Shown here piece by piece: positions 51,247 to 59,415 of a stretch of 64,000 nucleotides of DNA. The notes beneath the pieces are model-generated. The model was given only the letters and a program-made list of their open reading frames with translations, was not told where the DNA came from and searched no databases. The DNA lies in assembly GCA_965215715.1 (NCBI GenBank), contig OZ244129.1:372001-436000 (forward strand), given 5' to 3'. This DNA comes from HXMU1428-3 sp965215715. GTDB taxonomy: Bacteria; Pseudomonadota; Alphaproteobacteria; Rhizobiales; HXMU1428-3. Numbering within the stretch: the first letter of the stretch is position 1; each line of letters begins with the position of its first letter. Both the position numbers and the translations under genes were made by a program.

Positions 51247-51709
51247 GACATACTCACTTTTCTATTCTAGATGTTCATAAGTCTCTCTGTTATATGGCGT
51301 GGCTTGGCGCCGTTTGTTCGTAAATTGTTACCTCGGTCTTAAGCCAATTTATTAACTGTGTTTTGACTATGAACAGCCCTCGTTCACTTTTTATAAACAC
51401 AATAACTGATCATGGCTGTTCTGCCATGTGTCTAAGCTTGTTATGGTTACTATACTAGCTGAGCCTTAATGAATTGTTGTTGAACAAGGCTTCAGCTCAA
51501 ATATATTGTTATAACTTTGTCGTGATCAGGGGGCAGAAGGTTCATGTTTTATGTTCCTTCATTAGACATAGGACAGCTTATGTGCCGTTTTTTACAATTC
51601 CAATGGTTTTGAAAAATGGCGTGATTTCAAAATATTAGTCATGCTTGCCCGAACAACTCGGTTTCATTGGTCCAATAGATCAACAATTTTGGAGGGAGCG
51701 TGGGGGGGC
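51247..51709. other. Structured intergenic region between hisI and the patatin gene
   Basis: 463 bases. Two hairpins: CATGGC-TGTTCT-GCCATG (51411-51428), and AGCTGA/GCCTT arms at 51457-51467 with 51486-51497 enclosing an inner TTGTT/AACAA pairing. No T-tract follows. No gene or known RNA family recognised. Confidence 0.5.
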
Positions 51710-52138
51710 TTATTTGTTATAAACTTTTTCAGGATCAAATAGGGGCTGATTATCTGTGAACTGAAGAGATAGATCTTGCCCTTCATCATCATTTGACGTG
51801 AGTTTGCGATAATAACAGCTTTTACGCCCTGTGTGGCAAGCTGCTTTGACCCCTTCCATTTCAACCATCATGCAAAGTGAGTCCTGGTCGCAATCAATGA
51901 GAATATCGATGAGTTTCAAGCGATTGCCACTGGTCTCTCCTTTTTGCCAAAAGGCTTGGCGTGAGCGGGACCAAAAGCATGCATAACCGCTTTGCAAAGA
52001 TTTTTGCAAAGCGGCTTGGTTAACATAGGCCAGCATCAAAGGCGTACCGGTTGAGTGCTCTATGGCCATTGCGGGCATGAGCCCATCAGCGTCAAATTTA
52101 GGGGTGAACGTTTTGGTTTCATCCATTTTATCTGTCAT
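51710..52138 (-). CDS. hisI: Phosphoribosyl-AMP cyclohydrolase
   Basis: Third step of histidine synthesis, Zn/Mg-dependent, cytosolic. Landmarks: MLAYVNQAALQKSLQSGYAC, SRSRQAFWQKGETSGN, DCDQDSLCMMV and CHTGRKSCYYR carry the metal-binding Asp and Cys residues. 142 residues with a short extra N-terminus. No fused HisE domain. Overlaps the folE stop by 11 bases. Hence it is coupled to folE, as in other Hyphomicrobiales. Confidence 0.95.
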   Translation of the reverse strand: MTDKMDETKTFTPKFDADGLMPAMAIEHSTGTPLMLAYVNQAALQKSLQSGYACFWSRSRQAFWQKGETSGNRLKLIDILIDCDQDSLCMMVEMEGVKAACHTGRKSCYYRKLTSNDDEGQDLSLQFTDNQPLFDPEKVYNK

Positions 52139-52802
52139 TATTGGTCAGTCTCATGAAACGATCTTTTAAATCTTTGTCCTGATCAAAGAGCCCGGTAAAG
52201 CGGGTGGTGATGGTGGCAACGTTGGGTTTTTGAACCCCTCTAAGTGACATGCATTGGTGCACTGCTTCAACCATAATGGCGGTGCCTTTGGAATTTAATC
52301 CTTGATCAATCGCGGTTGCGATTTGGGCTGTCATGGTTTCTTGGGTTTGCAACCGCCGGGCAAAGGTTTCAACAATGCGTGCCAACTTTGAAATGCCGAC
52401 AACTTTTTCAGAGGGCAGATAGGCAATGTGAACTTTGCCAATAAAGGGAACCATGTGATGTTCGCAGTGTGAATACATATCAATGCCGCGCAGCATTACC
52501 ATGTCATCATAGCCGGCAACTTCTTCAAAGGTGCGCGATAGAATTTCAAACGGGTCTTCATCATAACCTTTGTAAAATTCACGGTAGGCTTTGACCACAC
52601 GTTTGGGCGTGTCAAGCAAGCCTTCTCTGGTCGGGTCATCACCGGCCCAGGCAATCAATGTTCTCACAGCCTCTTCAGCCTCTTCTTTGGTGGGGCGATG
52701 TGAGGTGGATTTGGAACAGCCATTTAGGGAAGTTTTGGTTTTTATGTCGTCATTTGCCGACTTGCACGAAGCGTGCGCGTCTTTATTGGTCACTATGGTC
52801 AT
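52128..52802 (-). CDS. folE: GTP cyclohydrolase I
   Basis: Converts GTP to dihydroneopterin triphosphate for folate synthesis. Zinc and catalytic blocks: YSHCEHHMVPFIGKVHIAYL (Cys and His ligands) and AVHQCMSLRGVQKP; DDPTREGLLDTPKRVVKAY is the N-terminal helix signature. I use the ATG at 52802 (224 residues, AGGTG just upstream); the frame extends upstream to a TTG at 52859 that adds 19 non-conserved residues. A perfect CRP-type palindrome lies upstream. Confidence 0.95.
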   Translation of the reverse strand: MTIVTNKDAHASCKSANDDIKTKTSLNGCSKSTSHRPTKEEAEEAVRTLIAWAGDDPTREGLLDTPKRVVKAYREFYKGYDEDPFEILSRTFEEVAGYDDMVMLRGIDMYSHCEHHMVPFIGKVHIAYLPSEKVVGISKLARIVETFARRLQTQETMTAQIATAIDQGLNSKGTAIMVEAVHQCMSLRGVQKPNVATITTRFTGLFDQDKDLKDRFMRLTNNDR

Positions 52803-52874
52803 TGGACACCTGAATATTGTGGCCTCTTGATATGCGATTGTGCAGGGATCTTGAGACAAGTTTTGCTGTTTTAT

Positions 52875-52892
52875 GTGTGAAAGCTTTCACAC
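52875..52892. promoter_or_regulatory. Perfect CRP/FNR-type palindrome upstream of folE
   Basis: GTGTGAAAGCTTTCACAC is an 18-bp perfect palindrome containing TGTGA-N6-TCACA, the classical CRP half-site arrangement. It is 73 bases upstream of the folE ATG, and about 350 bases from the divergent NifU-like gene. Confidence 0.65.
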
Positions 52893-53242
52893 CCTAATCG
52901 ACAGCTGTGCGAACAGGTGATCCTAATCGGGTTTCGGTTGGTTTTGCCTTTAACCATATGAGTTTCTAGTTCATATGAGTTTTTACAAAGACAAAATTGA
53001 ACAACCTCTGTTTCACCGTTTGTTATTCGCCCTTGAGCTTGGAAAAAGCATATTGGATAAAAAATACCCTTTTAAGACTATGAAAGAGACGATAAAAGCC
53101 GTTTATGACTTGTTTCATCGCTGCTTGCCTTTTAGGGGGATGATTTACCCTTATCTTTTTCCTATATAAGCATATATATTGGACATCGTCATGTTTCAAG
53201 ATGAATAAGGTGTTTTCACTAAGAGTTTAGATGAGAGCTTAT
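52893..53242. other. Remainder of the folE/NifU-like divergent region
   Basis: 350 bases. A 64-codon open frame at 52975-53169 has no ribosome-binding site or family similarity and is probably not a gene. AT-rich stretch near 53160-53180 could hold a promoter for the NifU-like gene. Confidence 0.4.
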
Positions 53243-53722
53243 ATGGATTTCCCTGAAGATATTTACAGCACACGTATTTTAGAAGTTGTCGCCAGCATGC
53301 CTGAGAGGGGGTTGCTTGATCAGCCTGAGGGCTCTGGCATGAAGCAATCTAAATTGTGTGGCTCTAAGGTGCATGTGGATGTGACCTTGGATGATGAGGG
53401 GAAAATTCAAGAGTATGGGCACCAGATTGAGGCTTGCTTGCTGGGCCAGGCCAGCGCCTCTGTTATGGCGCGCAATGCTGTGGGCTTGTCCCGGGCTGAT
53501 GTGGTTGCTGTCAGAGATAAAATGAACGCGATGCTAAAAGAAGATGGCCCTGCTCCTGATGGCATTTGGGCTGACTTGGATGTGCTTTACCCGGTAAAAG
53601 ATTATAAGCCGCGCCATACATCAATGACTTTGGTGTTTGAGGCCACTTTAGAAGCAATGGATAAGGCTGCCCAGGTCAAGGGGGTTGATCTGGCTTTGAA
53701 CCATGCTGAGATGTCATCTTAA
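53243..53722 (+). CDS. Iron-sulfur cluster assembly scaffold-like protein (NifU N-terminal type)
   Basis: 159 residues from the ATG at 53243 (MDFPEDIYSTRILEVVASMP); a start four codons earlier is possible. IscU/NifU-N pattern with two cysteines in SKLCGSKVHVDV and IEACLLGQASASVMA. The third Cys of canonical scaffolds is absent (region DYKPRHTSMTLVFEA). This reduced form is conserved between folE-hisI and yidD in many Hyphomicrobiales, so its role may differ from classic cluster assembly. The yidD ATG follows its stop directly. Confidence 0.85.
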   Translation: MDFPEDIYSTRILEVVASMPERGLLDQPEGSGMKQSKLCGSKVHVDVTLDDEGKIQEYGHQIEACLLGQASASVMARNAVGLSRADVVAVRDKMNAMLKEDGPAPDGIWADLDVLYPVKDYKPRHTSMTLVFEATLEAMDKAAQVKGVDLALNHAEMSS

Positions 53723-54022
53723 ATGAAACCGCTAGAGGTGATAGATTGGGCGTTTCGCTGGGTGTTAATGGGGCCGATTTATTTTTATCGCTATACTTTT
53801 TCTTCTTTTATGGGGCGCCATTGTCGTCATGAACCAAGCTGTTCTCTTTATGCAATAGAGGCCATTAAACAAAATGGGGCCTGGAAAGGTTTTTGGCTTG
53901 GGCTATCTCGTGTGTGGCGGTGTGGGCCGGGGGGAAGCCATGGCTTTGACCCGGTGCCGGATTTAACAGAAGTGCGCTATCCGTTTTGGCAAGCTTGGCG
54001 GTATGGGGTTTGGTCTAAGTAG
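53723..54022 (+). CDS. yidD: Membrane protein insertion efficiency factor YidD
   Basis: 99 residues. YRYTFSSFMGRHCRHEPSCS then LYAIEAIKQNGAWKGFWLGL and CGPGGSHGFDPVP are the family signature with its conserved cysteines. It assists YidC-dependent membrane insertion. Begins on the base after the NifU-like stop (TAAATG), so translation is coupled. Followed by the third long palindrome. Confidence 0.95.
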   Translation: MKPLEVIDWAFRWVLMGPIYFYRYTFSSFMGRHCRHEPSCSLYAIEAIKQNGAWKGFWLGLSRVWRCGPGGSHGFDPVPDLTEVRYPFWQAWRYGVWSK

Positions 54023-54038
54023 GAAGAGGGTTTATCCC

Positions 54039-54169
54039 GGCTTCCCTTAATTTTCATGATAAGACTTTCGCATTTTAAATCCCTCTGTCAAGGATCGAGA
54101 TGAACGCTATGCGTCCTTGACAGAGGGATTTAAAATGCGAAAATCTCACCATGAAAATTAAGGGAAGCC
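54039..54169 (+). repeat. Long imperfect palindrome, copy 3 of the dispersed family
   Basis: The longest copy: outer arm GGCTTCCCTTAATTTTCAT (54039-54057) pairs perfectly with 54151-54169. A 12-bp segment with three mismatches follows. The perfect 25-bp inner stem is 54070-54094 with 54114-54138, loop 19 bases. Variable block AATCCCTC (54078-54085) is complementary to 54123-54130. It starts 17 bases after the yidD stop. Outer arm is the same as in copy 1 apart from one base. Confidence 0.9.
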
Positions 54170-54221
54170 TTCGGGTGTTTGTGTGGTTTGTGTGAGCGAT
54201 TAGGCGTTTATTGTTCAGAGC

Positions 54222-57023
54222 TTATGGTGTGTAGGTTTGCTCTTTTAATTTTTTCCAATGGTTGATTTGGGCTTTGCGGAATTTTTGTATGGCGCAAAAG
54301 GCTGGGTTCAGGCGCTGCTTGATGGAGCGGGTTTGGCCGGGGATTTGTTCGCGTTGCCAATTGATCTGATTGTTCAAAGCGTTTTGTACCGATTTTGATA
54401 GCCACCAACTCATAGACAGTTTTTTATTTGCCCCCACCTCATCTTGAATGGCTGCCACTTGAAAATGGACGAAATTAACACCTGTTTCTTGAAAGGCACG
54501 AGCAATGGCATGGCTGCCACGTGCGATCCGTGCGTTCAACAAAGCGCTGGCCACGGCTGTGAGTTCAGGCAAGAGCTGTTTTTCGCGCGGGCTGGGGCTG
54601 CGGTTTTCAAAGCTTTGATCGGGGCAGCGGAATTTTTCTTGTTGCTCATTCTCTTGGGTGTTGGCTGGAGATGTATCAAGGGTCACAGGGTGATTGCTAA
54701 TCTGTATCAACAGCGGTTTGAGCGCATTGTTTGAAAGGGTCTGAATGGCTTTGGCCAGTTCAAGTGCGGTGAGCATACCTGAATTGTCAAAATAGCCGCC
54801 ATCAACCACCCGATCAATGATCGAGCCATTAAGCGCGCGCAAATTGCCGTGCGGTGAGATGAGGGGAAAGCGGGCGGAAAGGGAAACGGCTTTGGCCAGG
54901 CTGATATCGGGCCAGTGATGTTGGCTTTGCCCGTTATGGCGCCAGCCAGAGGGCTCAAGGGTTTCATAATTGAGTAAGTGGTGCAGATCTAAGCTGTCAG
55001 TAAAAAGTGCGGTGGGGCGATTTTTTTGGTCTTCTTGCTTTGCGACCTGAGAGGGAGGAATGGGTGCATAAGGGGCAAAGGCAATTTTGTCCTGGCGGTT
55101 ATAGGTGACTTTTAATGGGGTTGCGATCAGTCGTTTGCCGGTGGACACAGACGTACCGTTAAGCAAGAGCAAAGGCATCCAATGCTGTTTTGTTGGCTGA
55201 AATGATAAAAGCGGATCATCAAGGTGAACGCGCTGGGTTAGTTTTTTTGCGCGCCTTATCCAGGCTTGTTCCAGGGCTTTGGCTCTGTCGGTGCCGGTGA
55301 TTAAACCGATAAAACTGGAAAAGGCCAGATTGTCTCGAAAGGTGTAAGCAACCATGGCTGGGGACAAAAAGTCACCGGCTGTTGCTGCTTGCAAACAATT
55401 TTTCCAATTGGCGGGAAAGGTGAATTTTTCTTCTTGGTTTTCAGGAACGGAAAAAAGCAAGCCGTCGCGGCGCAAAGCTTGGGTGTCGCAAGGGTTTCCA
55501 TTGAATAGGTTGGCGCGCCAGCCGCGTAACAGGGCCGCATAAGCAGCGCTGCCCAGTGAGCCGCCTGAGACGGAAGAGATGGCAAAAATTTGGTTGGTGA
55601 CATCTTGGGTGGTTTTGGGGCGGATGTTTTGGGGCATATTTTTGGGCCAGAACAATTCTGGCTTGTCATAAAGTTCGCCCAAGACACTGGCGACATAAAA
55701 GGCTGAGCGCGAGGCCCCGCCACTGGCGGCAATGATGATGGGCGGCGGGCAGGTGCGCGGGCTGGTTTGGCAATTGTGTTTTTCCATCCATAGTTCGATG
55801 GCTGATTTAAGCGCAAGTTTTTGCGGGCGGTCGGCTTGCTGTTGGGTTTTCAAGGGCGCGGCAATGTCAACATCGTGATTGTCTCCGACCAACCAGCTCA
55901 TGCCTAACCCTGCTATGATAAAGAGCGTTAAAAACGGAAAGCGAATTTGGTTGGATAAGAAACTAACTGTGGTCAATAGTGGCACCCAAATGCCTAGCAA
56001 TACTGGGAGTAAGCGTGCGCGCTCTAAGCCAAAAGGCGGGGTGCCTGGGTCTGAGATGGCAAAGGCAAGCCAGAGCAACATGATTAAGGTAAGGCTGCCC
56101 AGCCCGATCATAAGCCCGCGCACATTTTCTGAAGGGGCCTCAAATTGGAACAGGCCGCGTTTTTTAAAGGGAAAGAATTTAGGCGCATTGGCCCTGGTTT
56201 CCCTATTATGCATGGGGCGGATTTGGACGGGGAAATAGTGGGCCATATGCCGTGTTGAATGTAGGATAAAATTGTGCGGTTTTTCAAAGGTACGGGCCAT
56301 CCATTTTAACAAGGGGCGCCGTTCTGCGACAAAATAATAAAACAAAACGCCCCATAAAATGGTGACAACTGGCAAGGCCAAATTATGCAGCACTTGGAAT
56401 TGATATTGTTCGCTCAAACCGGTTTTAAAATAAATGCCACTGGCGGTGAGTAGCCAATAAGCAATGGCCAGGGCTGATACCATCACAGCTGATTTGCCCA
56501 GTTTGCGCCGGGCGGTTTGCAGGGCCATGATGGCCAGGAGCACAATGAACAGCGGCATGGCATAGTTGGTGGAGGTGGTTTTGGTTAAATGGTCATTGTC
56601 GATTTGCAAATTTTGCAAGGCGTTAATCTGGCCAATGAAAATAGCAATGATGCACATCCAGCCTAAAAACCGCGGCACAGCTTCTATCCAATAGGCATAG
56701 GCCGCTTCATCTTTGCGTGAGAGCGGCCAGGTCTCAAATGACAAGATGGTGCGGGCGCAATAATGGACGGTAAAGGCCCATAAAAAACACAAGGCGTAAA
56801 AGGTGAACCAATAATAAAGCGTGTTAATATGGTCTTGCCAGCTTGGGGTCTTGTAATAGGTGATCTCGGTGTATAGGTCTTGCATTTGTGGCAAAAAAGC
56901 CAGGAGCAGTGCCAAAAGCGCGCTTGCGGTGCTAATGCGGCATAGCCATAATACCAGCAAAAGGCGCTGGGTTTCGCGCCAAATGCTAAGGATAAAGCCA
57001 ATGATGTAGCGTATATTGAGCAT
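54222..57023 (-). CDS. Large membrane-embedded patatin-like phospholipase
   Basis: 933 residues. The N-terminal ~390 residues contain about eight hydrophobic segments with basic loops. The C-terminal patatin domain has the oxyanion block SGGASRS (about residue 430), nucleophile Ser489 in GGSLG, and catalytic Asp about 739 in DGG (VDGGYFDNSG). So all catalytic elements are kept. The domain is split by insertions, making it much longer than typical patatins. Probably a lipid acyl hydrolase working at or in the inner membrane. No operon partner; the palindromic repeat lies past its stop. Confidence 0.88.
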   Translation of the reverse strand: MLNIRYIIGFILSIWRETQRLLLVLWLCRISTASALLALLLAFLPQMQDLYTEITYYKTPSWQDHINTLYYWFTFYALCFLWAFTVHYCARTILSFETWPLSRKDEAAYAYWIEAVPRFLGWMCIIAIFIGQINALQNLQIDNDHLTKTTSTNYAMPLFIVLLAIMALQTARRKLGKSAVMVSALAIAYWLLTASGIYFKTGLSEQYQFQVLHNLALPVVTILWGVLFYYFVAERRPLLKWMARTFEKPHNFILHSTRHMAHYFPVQIRPMHNRETRANAPKFFPFKKRGLFQFEAPSENVRGLMIGLGSLTLIMLLWLAFAISDPGTPPFGLERARLLPVLLGIWVPLLTTVSFLSNQIRFPFLTLFIIAGLGMSWLVGDNHDVDIAAPLKTQQQADRPQKLALKSAIELWMEKHNCQTSPRTCPPPIIIAASGGASRSAFYVASVLGELYDKPELFWPKNMPQNIRPKTTQDVTNQIFAISSVSGGSLGSAAYAALLRGWRANLFNGNPCDTQALRRDGLLFSVPENQEEKFTFPANWKNCLQAATAGDFLSPAMVAYTFRDNLAFSSFIGLITGTDRAKALEQAWIRRAKKLTQRVHLDDPLLSFQPTKQHWMPLLLLNGTSVSTGKRLIATPLKVTYNRQDKIAFAPYAPIPPSQVAKQEDQKNRPTALFTDSLDLHHLLNYETLEPSGWRHNGQSQHHWPDISLAKAVSLSARFPLISPHGNLRALNGSIIDRVVDGGYFDNSGMLTALELAKAIQTLSNNALKPLLIQISNHPVTLDTSPANTQENEQQEKFRCPDQSFENRSPSPREKQLLPELTAVASALLNARIARGSHAIARAFQETGVNFVHFQVAAIQDEVGANKKLSMSWWLSKSVQNALNNQINWQREQIPGQTRSIKQRLNPAFCAIQKFRKAQINHWKKLKEQTYTP

Positions 57024-57154
57024 TTTAGATGACCTGCCTGGATGCTCTGTTAATCTATGCTGATTTGGTGTTGCTTCGAAGAAGCTGGCTTTACTTATGC
57101 ACGGCTAATTACACCCTAGACATTGGCGCTTAAACGATGTAAATGCGGCAGCTA

Positions 57155-57204
57155 GAGCGTTTCATTTTTTCCAAAATCGGTATTCCCGTTTGGGTGAAAC
57201 GCTC
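57155..57204. repeat. AGAGCGTTTCA-type hairpin repeat upstream of thrS
   Basis: GAGCGTTTCA (57155-57164) pairs perfectly with TGAAACGCTC (57195-57204), loop 30 bases. It lies in the thrS leader, 59 bases before the chosen start. AGAGCGTTTCA also opens the element at 41106. Confidence 0.65.
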
Positions 57205-57262
57205 CATAATATCTTTTAACCCCTTACCTGCTTGGTTGGCAGCGATTGAGAGGATGACACCG

Positions 57263-59182
57263 ATGGTTTCCCTTACTTTTCCCGATGGTTCTGTGCGCGA
57301 CTATGATGATGGCATCACTGGCGCGGATTTGGCTTTGTCGATTTCTAAATCTTTATCCAAAAAGGCGCTGGCAATTTCGCTTGACGGCGAATTGATGGAT
57401 TTGGGTGATCCTATCGCCCAGGATGGCCGGGTGGCCATTGTTACGCGCAATGATGAGGCCGCTTTAGAGCTTATTCGCCATGATACAGCCCATGTGATGG
57501 CCGAGGCGGTGCAAAGTCTGTGGCCTGACACACAAGTGACCATTGGCCCGGTGATTGATGATGGGTTTTTCTATGATTTTGCGCGCGATGAGCCTTTTAA
57601 CGTGGATGATTTAGAGACCATTGAAGCCAAAATGCATGAGATCATCAAGCGCAATGCCCCGTTTACCAAAGAGGTCTGGAGCCGGGATGAAGCAAAGGCT
57701 TATTTTGCTGATAAGGGCGAGCACTTTAAGGTTGAGTTGGTTGATGCCATCCCTGAAGGTGAAGATGTTAAAATTTACAAGCAGGGTGATTGGTTGGATT
57801 TGTGCCGTGGGCCGCATATGGTCTCTACCGGGCAAATTGGCACTGGCTTTAAACTGTTAAAAGTGGCTGGCGCTTATTGGCGCGGGGATTCCAATAACCC
57901 GATGTTGCAGCGCATCTATGGGACCGCCTGGGCCTCAGATAAAGATTTAAAAACCCACTTGCATAATTTGGAAGAGGCTGAAAAGCGCGATCATCGACGC
58001 CTTGGGCGCGAGATGGATTTGTTCCATTTCCAAGAAGAGGCGCCGGGGTCTGTGTTTTGGCATGATAAGGGGTGGCGTTTGTTTCAAACGCTCATTGCTT
58101 ATATGCGCCGCCGCCAAGATGAAAATGATTATCAAGAGGTCAACAGCCCAGATATGATGGACCGGGCCTTGTGGGAAAAATCTGGCCACTGGGAAAAGTT
58201 TGGGGAACATATGTTCACCACCCAAACACCTGATGAGCGGGTTTATTGTTGCAAACCAATGAACTGCCCTGGCCATGTGCAGATCTTTAAAAACGGCCTT
58301 AAATCTTATCGTGAATTGCCTTACCGGATTGCTGAGTTTGGCAAGGTGCACCGCTATGAGCCTTCTGGGGCTTTGCATGGCATGATGCGTGTTCGTCATT
58401 TCACTCAAGATGATGCGCATGTGTTTTGCACCGAAGATCAAATCACGCAAGAATGTGTTTTGCTCAATAAATTGATCTTGTCGATTTATGAGGACTTTGG
58501 GTTTACAGATGTGATCATTAAGTTTTCTGACCGCCCGGAAAAACGTGTGGGCTCAGACGAGGTTTGGGATCGCTCTGAAGCGGCGCTTAAAACTGCTGTG
58601 GAAGCGGCTGGTATGTCCTATGAGTTCAACCCTGGTGAGGGGGCGTTTTATGGGCCCAAGCTTGAATATGTGTTGCGCGATGCCATTGGCCGTGATTGGC
58701 AGTGCGGTACTGTGCAGGTTGATTTGAATTTGCCGGGCCGTTTGGGCGCTTTCTTTATTGGCCCGGATGGGGAAAAGGCGCATCCTGTTATGATTCACAG
58801 AGCGATGTTTGGCTCGTTAGAGCGGTTTTGCGGTATTCTCATTGAGCATTATGCCGGACGCTTCCCGCTATGGTTGGCGCCAACACAAGTGGCTGTGTGC
58901 ACCATTGTATCGGAGGCAGAAGAGTTTGCTCAAGAGGTGATGGGCAAATTAAAAGCGGCTGGTTTGCATCCGGTTCTTGATGTGCGCAATGAAAAGATCA
59001 ATTACAAGGTGCGTGAGCATTCTCATGCCAAAGTGCCGGTGCTGTTTGTGCTTGGTAAACGTGAGGCGCAAGAAGGCACGGTATCTATTCGCCGGTTAGG
59101 GTCAAAGGATCAAGAGGTGAAATCAATAGATGAGGCGATTGCTGAGCTGAAGGTGGAAGCGACACCGCCTGACTTGCGGTGA
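57263..59182 (+). CDS. thrS: Threonyl-tRNA synthetase
   Basis: Class II synthetase, 639 residues. TGS domain at the N-terminus (VSLTFPDGSVRDYDDG), editing domain with HDTAHVMAEAVQSLWP, motif 2 GKVHRYEPSGALHGMMRVR, catalytic QDDAHVFC, motif 3 region, and C-terminal anticodon domain. I set the start at the ATG 57263, nine bases after AGAGG; the frame is open to 57143, but those residues are unrelated and partly overlap the hairpin repeat. The leader hairpin could influence expression. Confidence 0.96.
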   Translation: MVSLTFPDGSVRDYDDGITGADLALSISKSLSKKALAISLDGELMDLGDPIAQDGRVAIVTRNDEAALELIRHDTAHVMAEAVQSLWPDTQVTIGPVIDDGFFYDFARDEPFNVDDLETIEAKMHEIIKRNAPFTKEVWSRDEAKAYFADKGEHFKVELVDAIPEGEDVKIYKQGDWLDLCRGPHMVSTGQIGTGFKLLKVAGAYWRGDSNNPMLQRIYGTAWASDKDLKTHLHNLEEAEKRDHRRLGREMDLFHFQEEAPGSVFWHDKGWRLFQTLIAYMRRRQDENDYQEVNSPDMMDRALWEKSGHWEKFGEHMFTTQTPDERVYCCKPMNCPGHVQIFKNGLKSYRELPYRIAEFGKVHRYEPSGALHGMMRVRHFTQDDAHVFCTEDQITQECVLLNKLILSIYEDFGFTDVIIKFSDRPEKRVGSDEVWDRSEAALKTAVEAAGMSYEFNPGEGAFYGPKLEYVLRDAIGRDWQCGTVQVDLNLPGRLGAFFIGPDGEKAHPVMIHRAMFGSLERFCGILIEHYAGRFPLWLAPTQVAVCTIVSEAEEFAQEVMGKLKAAGLHPVLDVRNEKINYKVREHSHAKVPVLFVLGKREAQEGTVSIRRLGSKDQEVKSIDEAIAELKVEATPPDLR

Positions 59183-59415
59183 GGTTGGGCTTGAAACGGG
59201 GCGTTTTTTCTTAAGTGGATGAAATTGGTTTTGAGATGGCCAGTTTTTGAAGGGTGGGGGACCATTTTTGGATGGATGGTTTATTGCTGCTTTGTGCCAG
59301 GAGCGGAAGAGGTGTTCTGACTATGATTTCACGATCATGATCAGTCACTCCAAATGAAGCTCCCAGAAAAAAGCACCTCTTTAGCAAACTAAAACACTCA
59401 AATAATTAATTCACT

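Noticed and set aside
52975..53169. 64-codon open frame in the folE/NifU-like divergent region
   Set aside because: No ribosome-binding site, no signal or family pattern, and it occupies the only space for divergent promoters.
54039..54169. Palindromic repeats as ordinary Rho-independent terminators
   Set aside because: Stems are far longer than needed and no T-tract follows on either strand.
57143..57262. Extended N-terminus of threonyl-tRNA synthetase
   Set aside because: The extra 40 residues include the hairpin repeat and lack family similarity; AGAGG is placed for the ATG at 57263.
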